DNA of 64,000 nucleotides from Posidonia oceanica (lineage: Eukaryota; Streptophyta; Magnoliopsida; Alismatales; Posidoniaceae). The stretch spans positions 18,432,001 to 18,496,000 of the forward strand of contig JAZBRS010000049.1 of the NCBI GenBank assembly GCA_037176725.1, written 5' to 3'. Shown here in pieces: positions 33,165 through 41,877 of the stretch (its first letter is position 1; every line of letters starts with the position of its first letter). A model generated the notes under the pieces. It ran no database searches and was not told the origin of the DNA. It saw only the letters and a list, made by a program, of their open reading frames with translations. Both the position numbers and the translations under genes were made by a program.

Positions 33165-35310
33165 GGCTGGCACCCCCAACTGCTCGCTTGGCAAACGTGT
33201 TAGATTTGTCTGCATTTTCCTTTGCTTTTGGTACTAGGGGCGCTTCGGCTGTCCCGTGGTATCATCCCTGATACTAGGGGCATCTTTTTAGCTGCTCTCT
33301 GGTATCGCTTCCTCTTTATCCTTTCTTGCTTGCTTCCTCGGGCGAGGACAAGCCCTTCTCGAACCCCGTATGCTCAGAGTCCTGTCCTGTATCCTCGTGC
33401 GAGGATCAGCCCTTGCATGGCTTCGTTCCATGCGGACGATGCCCAGACTTGCCTGCCTCCTTTCTTTTCCTTCTTATCCTCGAGCAAGGATAAGTCCTTT
33501 TGTCTTTCTTGCTTGTCGTCGTGTGAGGACAAGCCTTTTTCCCTTTTGAGTGGCTCCGCTCCGTGCGGACGGGGTCCCGCACGCTTGCTTCCTCAGGCGA
33601 GGACAAGCTTCTTTCTTTTGCCCGTCCTGCTTGCTTCCTCGGGCGAGGACAAGCTTCTTTCTTCTGCCCCTCCTGCTTGCTTCCTGGGATGAGGACAAGC
33701 CTTTTTCCTTTTCAGCGTAACTTCCCTCCGTGTGGACGGGGTCCCGCGTGCTTGCTTCCTCGGGCGAGGACAAGCAACTTTCTTCTGTCCCTCCTACTTA
33801 CTTCCTCGGGCGAGGACAAGCCCTTTTTTCCTTTTTGCTTGCTTCCTCAGGTGAGGACAAGCCTTGCGCAGCTCCGCGTGGATGGAGTTTCCCTATTCCA
33901 CGGGCGAGGATCAGGCCTGCTTATTCCTCGACCAAGGATAAGCATATTCGCGCCCCTACTTGCTCCTTGGGCGAGGACAAGCTCTTCTCGGACCCCGTAT
34001 GCTCGGAGTCCTGTCCTGCATCCTCGTGCAAGGATCAGCCCTTGTGTGGCTTCACTCCATGCAGACGATGCCCACACTTGCCCTCCCCCTTTCCCTTCCT
34101 ACTTGTCCTCAGAAGAGGTTAAGTCTTTTGTCTTTCTTGCTTGTCCTCCTATGAGGACAAGCCTTTTTCCGTTTTACCTAGCTCCGCTCCGTGCGGACAG
34201 GGTCTCGCGTGCTTGCTTCCTCGGGCGAGGACAAGCTTCTTTCGTCTGCTCCTCCTGCTAGCTTCCTCAGGCGAGGACAAGCCTTTTTCCTTTTCTACGT
34301 GACTTCCCTCCGTGCAGACTGGGTCCCGCGCGCTTGCTTCCTCGGGCGAGGACAAGCTTCTTTCTTCTGCCTCTCCTCCTTGCATCCTCGGGCGAGGATA
34401 AGCCTTTTTTCCTTTTCTACGTGACTTCCCTCCGTGCGAACGGGGTCCCGCGTGCTTGCTTCCTCGGGCGAGGACAAGCCTCTTTCTTCTTTCCCTCCCA
34501 CTTGCTTCCCTGGCCGGGGACGAGCCCCTTGGGTGACTTCGCTCTGTGCGGACGAAGTTCCCTGTCTGCCCCTCGAGCGAGGATCAGACTACTACTTGCT
34601 TCCTCAGGCAAGGACAAGCCCCCCTTCGGATTCCATCCGCAAGGAATCCCCCAGCTTGCTTCCTCGGGCGAGAACAAGCCTTTGCCGTCTCCATCCGCAC
34701 GGAGACCTCGCTTGCTTCCTAGGGAGAGGACAAGCTCTTCTCGGACCTCGTATGCTCAGTGTCCTGCCCTGTATCCTCGTGTGAGGATCAACCCTTGAGT
34801 GGCCTCGCTCCGTGCGGACGATGCCCATGCTTGCCAACCTCCTTTCTTTTCTTGCTTGCTTCCTCAGGCGAGGACAAGCTCTTCTCGGACCCTGTATGCT
34901 CGGAATCCTACCCTGTATCCTCGTGTGAGGATCAGCCCTTGTGTGGCCTCGCTCTGTGCGGACGATGCTCACGCTTGCCAACCTCCTTTCTTTTCTTGCT
35001 TGCTTCCTCGGGCGAGGACAAGCTCTTCTCAGACCCCGTATGCTCGGAGTCTTGCCCTGTATCCTCGTGTGAGGATCAGCCCTTGCGTGGCCTCGCTCCG
35101 TACGGACGATGCCCACGCTTGCCCGCCCCCTTTCTCCTTCTTGCTTGCTTCATCAGGTGAGGACAAGCTACTCTTGTTTTCCCTGCAGGCTGGCAGCCCT
35201 AACTGCTCAGTAGACAACCGTCCAATTGTCTCCCCCTTCTACCTTGTTGGGCTAGCAGCTCTAACAGCTCGGTTGCCAAGCCCGTTAGTCTTGTCAAGCA
35301 TTTCTTTTGT
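33165..35310 (+). repeat. Array of about thirty short hairpins in the E3 3' region
   Basis: Core unit GCTTGCTTCCTCGGGCGAGG then ACAAGC: TCCTC/GAGGA arms around GGGC with outer GCTTG/CAAGC arms. Variants TCCTCGTGTGAGGA, TCCTCAGGCGAGGA and CTCGAGCGAG keep most pairing. Between them lie CTCCGTGCGGAC mini-hairpins and CTTTTTCCTTTT spacers. Toward the right the units form ~145-bp higher-order repeats (TCCTC starts at 34861, 35005, 35150). Both borders carry GGGCTGGCA-CCC-AACTGCTC units like those of E2. Ogre/Tat 3' untranslated regions are known to be variable and rich in tandem repeats. Plus-strand ORFs through it are open by composition only. Confidence 0.9.
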
Positions 35311-35657
35311 GAGGTCGGACTAATCCCTGAACTCATGCATTGCACTGCGGCTTTCTTTGCGTCCCTTCTGCATCAGCATCGCATTCTTTTACTAACAGCA
35401 TTGCATAGTAAATAACTACATCGGCATGCATGACATCTGCACTAACATAACCTCTGTACTAACTTCTGCATTGGCATGCATCGCATTGCATCAGCATCAG
35501 CATTCGCATCTACATCTGCATTGTGGCTTCGAGTCATGTTTTTCGGTGCATCCGCTGGGTGAATGACTCGTGCCTACAGTGATTTGCACTCTTGTCGGCG
35601 TCAAGTAGGGTGTCTTGTCTACCCTGAGCAGCGGTCTCGCTACGCTTGACCTCGCTC
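35311..35657 (+). other. E3 terminal 3' untranslated segment
   Basis: TGCATCGGCATGCAT-type repeats (35340-35520), then GGTGAATGACTCGTGCCTAC, and CTTGACCTCGCTCA just before the polypurine tract. The last words match the end of E2 (about 16891). Confidence 0.65.
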
Positions 35658-35670
35658 AAGGAGGGGCAAC
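35658..35670 (+). other. Polypurine tract of E3
   Basis: AAGGAGGGGCAAC lies immediately before the LTR start TGTAGACACC. A G-rich tract followed by CAA next to TGTAGACACC is the usual Tat arrangement and primes plus-strand DNA synthesis. Confidence 0.8.
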
Positions 35671-35873
35671 TGTAGACACCCTATTCTGACAACCAGGAAG
35701 TTGGTTGCTCTCTTTTGCAGGCTCGTGTGTGGATTTTGGAATGGCATCCCTTTTCTAGCCCAAAACCAAGCCCAAAACCTTGCCCAAACCCTAGAAGCCT
35801 TTACTAAGCCTTTTTACCACTTTTACAACCCCCAAACCCAAGCCCATTTGCAGCTTGTGCCACCTGAGTGTGT

Positions 35874-35953
35874 TGGACGTTGGAACAGGCAGCGTCCAAC
35901 GTTGGACGCGGCCTGTGCTAGCGTCCAATGTTGGACGCCCTCTGGTCTGGCAT
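35874..35953. repeat. Palindrome module 1 of LTR-B
   Basis: Contains GCGTCCAACGTTGGACGC, a perfect 18-bp palindrome, and a second, one-mismatch copy (GCGTCCAATGTTGGACGC), with further GTTGGAC and GCATCCAA arms outside. The E4 copy (45515-45607) and E5 copy (52365-52480) have the same plan. Confidence 0.85.
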
Positions 35954-36646
35954 CCAATGGCTCAAGGGCAGCAGCGGCTGTTCCACCCCTTCCAGCTCAC
36001 CAGCCGTCCAATCCCCCACCTCCCCGCACTTACTACCTGTCCTCTCTCGCCCTCCAACTCATCCACTACCATCCAAGGATGAGTAACTTCCTTAGATACC
36101 CATCATTGCCAATTCAGCCGGAAATCCCACTCCCTCCGCCCTCACACCTTCGGCCACCTATGTCAGCCACCGCCGTGGCTCTGCTAGCCGTCTGACATGC
36201 CTCTACCATAGCCCTGACATCCCTCGAGCCTCCCACACACCCATGAGCCTCTGACATCACCTGCAAATCCTCTGCAAGATCCATTGCCGCACACGAACCC
36301 ATGCATTCCAGCAACAAAACAGCCCCCTTCATGCCGTTCTAGCATTCACCACACAGAGCCAGAGGAGAATTCGCCACTTCTGAGAGCAAGAGCGATATCC
36401 CCTCTTCGTCCTCGACCAGTTGCCAGCCTCTCCGGAGCTCCGAGCACCTCACGTGACCTCGTCGAAGTTGCTGCTGTCAGCACACTTGTAACTCTGGCAA
36501 GCTAGGTGGAGCTGCCGTTCCAGGCCTTCAAACGGTAAGCCATCTATCCCCTGTAGTCTTCCATGCTTAGTGTTACGTCCCCATGCATTTTTACAATTTA
36601 TTGAGTCCTTTTGGTCGTGATTCGTGGCCAAGAGGGAGTTCAGTGT

Positions 36647-36712
36647 GTTGGACGCACCAGCTGGTGCGTCCAACGTTGGACGCCTGCTAGGTCGGCGTCC
36701 AATGCTCTGCTC
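36647..36712. repeat. Palindrome module 2 of LTR-B (28-bp perfect palindrome)
   Basis: 36647-36674 is a perfect inverted repeat with half GTTGGACGCACCAG. It is followed at once by GTTGGACGC-N11-GCGTCCAA. Equivalents: 46297-46324 (one mismatch) and 53173-53200 (one mismatch). Confidence 0.9.
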
Positions 36713-36884
36713 TGCCTTGCTCTTGTTTTCATGCCTTCCATGCTTTATTCTTGCATGCTTTCCTGTGAATCAAAGCTATATGCTTCCTTAAATGCTCTCT
36801 GATGTTATGCCATGCTTATTAGTTTGTTCCATGCTTGTTCGAAACCTCTTTGCATGCTTAATGTCCATCTGCTTCTTGCCTGCA

Positions 36885-38005
36885 TTGGACGCTAGGGTGA
36901 GCCACGTCCAACGTTGGATGCTGGTTCGCCTAGCGTCCAACACTCCTATTAGCCATAGCTTGCTGCCATGCCCATATCATGCATATTTTTTATGCTATTT
37001 TGTGATCCATGCCTACTTAGAGATGTCTGGCCCCTATGGCAACCATGCTTAGGCTTGCTGGGATTTCTTTAAGTTGATTATTCTCTTTTGCAAGTTTTAG
37101 GCTTCAATTCTTATGCATGCCCCCTTTTCATCTTGCCTTCTTGGGTTAAATGCTTGCCATGCTTGCTGTGGGTGTTTCTTCCCTGTTATGCCATGTTTCA
37201 GTAGTTGCATGCATGTAGGCGGGGTCAGAGTTGAGCTCCCCTTTTAGAATAGGTAGGTTTGCATGCTCTAGTCGTTGGACGCCAGAGCCTTCAGCGTCCA
37301 ATGTTGGACGCTACTGGCTCTAGCGTCCAACATCCTGGCTCCTCATTCTGTTCTTTAAAACTTGCATAATGACCTGATCTTGCTTGTTTGCATATCTCCT
37401 GTGTTCGTATGCATGTCTAGCTTCTTCAGCAACTGTTCTTTAATCTCTTTGAATTATTTTGCTATTTTATGCATGCTTTTGTGCGTTGTGCCTCCCAGGG
37501 CGTTGTACGATGCTAGTGCTGGCGTCCAACATTGGATGCCGGCCTAGCTTGCATCCAATGACCTAGTTGTGTCTCTGACCTGGCACAGACCACAAGTAAG
37601 GTTTGATTGTTTATTTTATGCCTCCCTTGTTTGCTTGTTTGTCCCATGCTCATCTCCAGAAGCTCAAATGCATGATCCCCATTTTTATTTTTGCTTTTGT
37701 ATGCTTCTTTTCTCTCCTTTGTCTTCTGATCTGTGTTGGACGCCCAGCCTACAGGCGTCCAACAACCTGCTTGCTTGGATCCTTGATTCTGGCTTGTTCC
37801 TTGCTCTGACTCCTCTTCTAATCTCCTGTTAGGTTAGATCTGCATGCCTTGCACCCATTTAGTTGCATTTTTGCATCTGTATTGCATCCATGTAGCTAGA
37901 TTGCACTATTTTACCAAAATTGCATGCTATCTGCCTCCAGCAGGTGTTGGATGCCAGCAATGCTAACGTCCAACGTAGGACGCTGGCAACACCAGCGTCC
38001 AATGC
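36885..38005. repeat. Palindrome modules 3-7 of LTR-B
   Basis: Further GTTGGACGC...GCGTCCAAC pairs at about 36885-36943, 37275-37331, 37503-37560, 37736-37763 and 37946-38005. Arms are kept while the 10-20 bases between them differ (for example CCAGAGCCTTCA, CCAGCCTACAG). Spacing between modules is roughly 210-390 bp. Confidence 0.8.
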
Positions 38006-38109
38006 TTGCAAATGGCTGACAGCCATTTTAAAATGCCGATTTCGTTTCGCTCGCCGTTTTCTACGTTTTATTGCTTCTTTGGCTTGCTGCAACCCCTATG
38101 CATGTTGCC

Positions 38110-38300
38110 CACCCCTTTGTTTTGGTTTTGCACCCCGTTTTACCTCGTTTTCCACACTTCGCCCTGTTTTCCGCATTTTGCATCGTTTTTCCGCTCCTTT
38201 GCATGGTTTTCTGCACCCCTTTGCATCGCTTTTCACCTTTTGCATCGTCTTCCATGCCTTGCATTGCTTTCCGCATTTTCGCACCATTTTCTACACCTAC
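38110..38300 (+). repeat. Minisatellite of LTR-B (E3 copy)
   Basis: Imperfect 20-25 bp units around CGTTTTCCGCATTTTGCATC. Equivalent arrays: 47800-47985, 59350-59560, 62215-62400. It occupies the same place relative to U5 as the 30-bp minisatellite of LTR-A and has similar wording (CGTTTT, GCAC), suggesting common origin. Confidence 0.8.
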
Positions 38301-38949
38301 TTTGCTTTATCGCTTGCATGTCGCTTGCATTGCTTGGTTTCCTCGCCGTTTTGTTTTATCGCCTGCATCTGCATATATGGCAGTGATGCTTACTGCTTAG
38401 GAGTTCTCACGAACCAGGGTCCGCCCAGTTCGGAACACTAGTAGTGTGGCTGAGCACATAGATAGCACGTTTATTTCCCTTGCATAGTAGGTAGGCATTT
38501 ATGGCATTTAGGCATTAGGCTAGCAATTCCCTGCATTAGCGCGAGATTGCCTAAGAAAGACCGACTCTTGGACGTATCGGGGGTGCCTAACACCTTCCCT
38601 ATGCATAACAGGAGTCCTTGCCCTTTCTCTTGGCTCACATCGACCTTTCCTTTATCCTAGGCATGAGTCATAGCATAGCATAGCTTAGCTTAGCATTGCA
38701 TCCCTTTGCCCCTCCTCGCATCCAGTTTTGCATGTCTTTTCATGCTTAACCTCTTGTTTTCCTTGTCTTCTAATTCAATAGACTTGGTGGCGACTCTGAT
38801 TTGTCTTATCATTTCTTTTCTTTTCTTTTGCCAGCGTTTCCGAGTCGAGTTTCTTCCCTCGGATCCAGCCACATATAGTGAGCCTATTTTGATCGGTGCA
38901 TGCAAGCTTTGGTAACGTGCATGGATGATCAGAATTCAGGATTACTACA

Positions 38950-40720
38950 GTGATGCTTTGGCTCGACAGTGGCAGTGTGTGTAGTGGGTGCATAGCTAGG
39001 TGCGTGCTCTAGCAGAAAAGGGCTGGCTGACTCGCTGCAAAGGTAGGCTCTTCGGGAGGATTGGCATATGTGTCGACGTGCTGTCTGGGGTAGCCGGAAG
39101 TAGAGTTGCTGCTACGGCGATTGCTGGTGATGTTGGCATGCCTAGCCAATGCAGAAAGTGAGGGGAAATGCCCACTTCGCAGTGAGCTCTCCACGCGAGT
39201 GCAGCCCAAATTAGCGATGCAAAACTAGTGATGTGTTGAATGCAAAGTAGAGTCCTAGTCATTGGCAACACCCCTTTGATGATCATCTCGATAGAATCCT
39301 CCTCGGAGGGTCTATCTTTGACCTGGGCGGCTGTGGAGCGCCAACGACTAACATACTCTTCGAATGGCTCTTGGGGGCTCTACTCGATGGCAACAAGATC
39401 CTCTCTCTTGGGGATCAAGTCGAGGTTGAAAGAATACTGCTCAAGGAAAGCCTGAGAAAGATTAGTCCAAGTCTGAACCGTAGCCATGTCAAGGGAAGTG
39501 AACCACTTGAGCGCGGGGCCGGTTAGACTCTTCTGAAATAGGTGGATAAGGAGCCTTTCATCAGCCTGCAGCTGAGCAAGGTCCCCACAGTATGCCTTCA
39601 GATGCGAGATGAGGCAACCTCTACCATTGTATTTATCGAATTTTGGGATACGAAATTTCAAAGGGAGTGCGGCCTCTAGAAAGTAGCAGAGGACCCAGAA
39701 TTGGTAGGGCCGGCGGTCCGTGCCTTGCACTTTACGAAATGCTTCTTCTAGATTATCCAACCTGGTGAGGACGGCATTTGAAACTGCTACTGGCGATGGT
39801 TGTGCAACAGAGGCAGGGACAACGTATGCTGTACGGGTCGCGCGAAAGCGCTCCTCCAGATCCACCATCACGCCACCTAGTGTCGTAGTGTGAGGGCCAG
39901 CTTACCCGTGCGAGGGTGCAAAGTGCGGTGATATGTATGCAGGGGTCTGAACCTGATGCAATGGAGATGGATAGATAGTATGCTGTGTAGTGTAAGGTGC
40001 AGTGCGTGGAGCAGCAGCTGTTGCACTGGCACGGTGCCGGGCAACGGGCCTGAGGGGTGCTGTGCTCCCGCCAATCCAAAAGACTGGCCACCAAATGAAG
40101 GAGTTGCATGCTGTGCAAAGTGTTGTGCAGACACAGGAGGCAGATAAAGCGCTCGTATTGCTAGAGCCGTGAGGAGTTGGGGCGATGACGAGGGCAGAAG
40201 TGCAGAGTGGTGAGCCTGCAGAGCTATAGCGGGCTGCACCGGAACCTCTAGGGGTCGGACGGGAAGAGCGGGCCACAGTCGGGTCGAGTGCGAGAGCCAT
40301 GCTTCGCAACCTATCGGCCTTAGCCAATAAACGCTGTGCTTGCGAGGCAGGGAAATCATCGACCGATGGGCTGGGACGCAAAAGGGTGTCCGCCAAAAGG
40401 GGCATGGCAACCAAGGAAGCAATAGGAGCAGATCCTATGCAAAAGGCAGCCGCAGAAGACTGGATTCTTGAGATGGGAAGGCCCTAGGATAGAACGGAAG
40501 GCGACACTCCTAGAGCTCGAGTGGCGATCACCGCGGTTAACTCGGTGACAAGCTCCAGATCGACTGGGGTCGACCCTTGTTCCAAATAGAAGGGCTGGGA
40601 AGTCTCCTGCACTAGAAGTGGAGAAGAGATGGGTGACGTCAAAGCAGGGGAAGGAGAGACCAAAGTTGGTATCTCCCCTAATGCCAAAGAGGAAGAAGGC
40701 TCACCGGTATGTTGGGCCAT
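38950..40720 (-). pseudogene. gag of E1 (minus strand), 3' truncated
   Basis: Starts MAQHTGEPSSSLALGEIPT at 40720, the same MAQ start as the other copies. N-terminal third with ASQAQRLLAKADRLRSMALA; gag core FRIPKFDKYNGRGCLISHLK, LIHLFQKSLTGPALKWFTSL and FLEQYSFNLDLIPKREDLVA (about 39690-39385). Stops at 40484-40486 and 39380-39382 (CAG to TAG by comparison with E2) and a frameshift near 39205, after which VESSLRSGHFPSLSALARHA continues in another frame. It is cut at 38950 by the E3 LTR within a stretch that matches E2 gag at about 14470. The zinc knuckle is lost. Confidence 0.92.
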
Positions 40721-41858
40721 AACGGACAGCGAGCGAGTGTGAATAGGTCTACGGCTGAAGGCAGGGACATGAGATCTAAGGCGAGCTATTGTCCGAGGCG
40801 ACAGACAGCTCAGAGACAGAGAGGTGGGATGCTCGAGATCCTGGCTGAAGGAACTTGCACCTACCTGTAAAACCAATAAATGCATTAGTGGTTGGATGCA
40901 GAAAGAGTTATTAGGGGTGACATGAATGGCACACGTGTAGATGAATGCCCTAATATGCGCTCTCTCACCATGCATGTCCTGAGTAGATGACCTACTAGGA
41001 TGCACTCATGGGTAATGGGTTTAGACAAACTCCAGGTCAGAAAAGAGTGGGTCCCCATCTAAATCTTGGCTAGAGCTCAGGCAGTGATGGAGTGGTGCGC
41101 TGGTGGCCTCAACCCAGCCGAATGCATGGGTGGTACCCTCCACTAGCACCGACACGACCCCTGACAAAAGGGGACAGACCGACTGACTTGCGCCATGCCA
41201 AAGCAGTGGGGCAAGAGGCCGGGACCATCCTTCGCAGACTGTGGGTAGACTCAATTGAGAAGAATGCATGCTTTCTAGAATGATGATCATGCGAATGCCT
41301 TAGAGTGTTTTACATGCATTTTATTTAACCCGAAGGGGGAAAATTGCAAGTTTTGGCTCTAATTGTGCTTAGATGTTATTGCTTTGCTTTATTGTAGCTT
41401 TTAGATTAAGCAAAGGGGGGGCAAACATGTTTCTACTATCCTAAGCATGGCATAAGCATAAAGGGGAGAGAAACAAGAAGTCATGGCATGCAAGCAATCA
41501 CACAGCAAGGCAAAAGGCATGTGCATGGCATGTGCAAGTGTAGTGGACATGATAGTGAAAGGAAAAGCACTTATCACATCAAAAAGAAAGTATGCATGGC
41601 ATGTGCGTGTGTGGTGGCGTAGCATTTGTGTAAAACAAAACATTTACCACTCAAAAGGCATGCATAGTGCGCCAAGCATGTATTTAGACATGTAATGCGA
41701 GAAAATAAAGCAATGCAAGCAATCATGGCAATATGCAAGATAAAGCAAGTAAATAAACAGGCAAGCAAGCAAGGAAACAAGGCATGCAAAGGCACAAGGC
41801 AAGCAATGATGCAAAATGCAAGCGGTGAGAAAGCCAAAACGAAAGCCAGAGTGTAGTC
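40721..41858 (-). other. E1 leader between primer-binding site and gag
   Basis: Same order of conserved words as in the E2 leader, read on the minus strand, including the CCCCT/AGGGG stem-loop and CAGGACATGCATGGTGAGAG (about 40966-40985). T/C-rich part near the primer-binding site (41500-41850) is seen here as A/G-rich GCAAGCAAG words. No conserved ORF. Confidence 0.7.
41158..41173 (-). promoter_or_regulatory. Leader stem-loop of E1
   Basis: Minus strand CCCCT-TTTGTC-AGGGG: same stem as in E2 and E5, six-base loop instead of five. Confidence 0.5.
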
Positions 41859-41876
41859 TCCCTAGTGGAGTCGCCA
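41859..41876 (-). other. Primer-binding site of E1
   Basis: On the minus strand TGGCGACTCCACTAGGGA, one base from the LTR end. It differs at two positions from the E2 site (A for G, A for G). Confidence 0.78.
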
Positions 41877-41877
41877 C

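Larger units (their letters stand above)
22756..38949 (+). mobile_element. Tat/Ogre element E3, 5' truncated, ending in 3' LTR-B
   Basis: Contains archaeal-type RNase H, integrase, a DUF7745-like ORF, a hairpin array, a polypurine tract and a 3.3 kb LTR-B. The 5' LTR, gag, protease and RT are gone; the sequence starts abruptly next to filler at 22755. The right flank is E1 gag (minus strand); the five bases after the LTR, GTGAT, have no partner in the window because the 5' end is lost. A minus-strand solo LTR-A (26707-32148) is nested inside it. Confidence 0.85.
35671..38949 (+). repeat. LTR-B, 3' LTR of E3 (3279 bp)
   Basis: Starts TGTAGACACCCTATTCTGAC and ends CAGGATTACTACA. It contains seven GTTGGACGC/GCGTCCAAC palindrome modules (35874-38005), a CGTTTTCCGCA-type minisatellite (38110-38300) and the U5 block shared with LTR-A (38370-38949, including GGGGTGCCTAACACCTTCCC). 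Followed by GTGAT and E1 gag on the opposite strand. Confidence 0.9.

Noticed and set aside
33330..35170. tRNA- or snoRNA-like gene cluster suggested by repeated short hairpins
   Set aside because: No cloverleaf, A/B box, or C/D or H/ACA box pattern seen; units are simple single stem-loops.
33222..35323. Long plus- and minus-strand ORFs in the hairpin array
   Set aside because: Open in several frames on both strands because the repeat unit lacks stops; translations are repeats of SSGEDK/LPRARTS phrases without a known fold.
35701..36505. ORFs of 70-160 residues at the start of LTR-B
   Set aside because: Not conserved in frame among the LTR-B copies at 45300 and 52158; the region is LTR.
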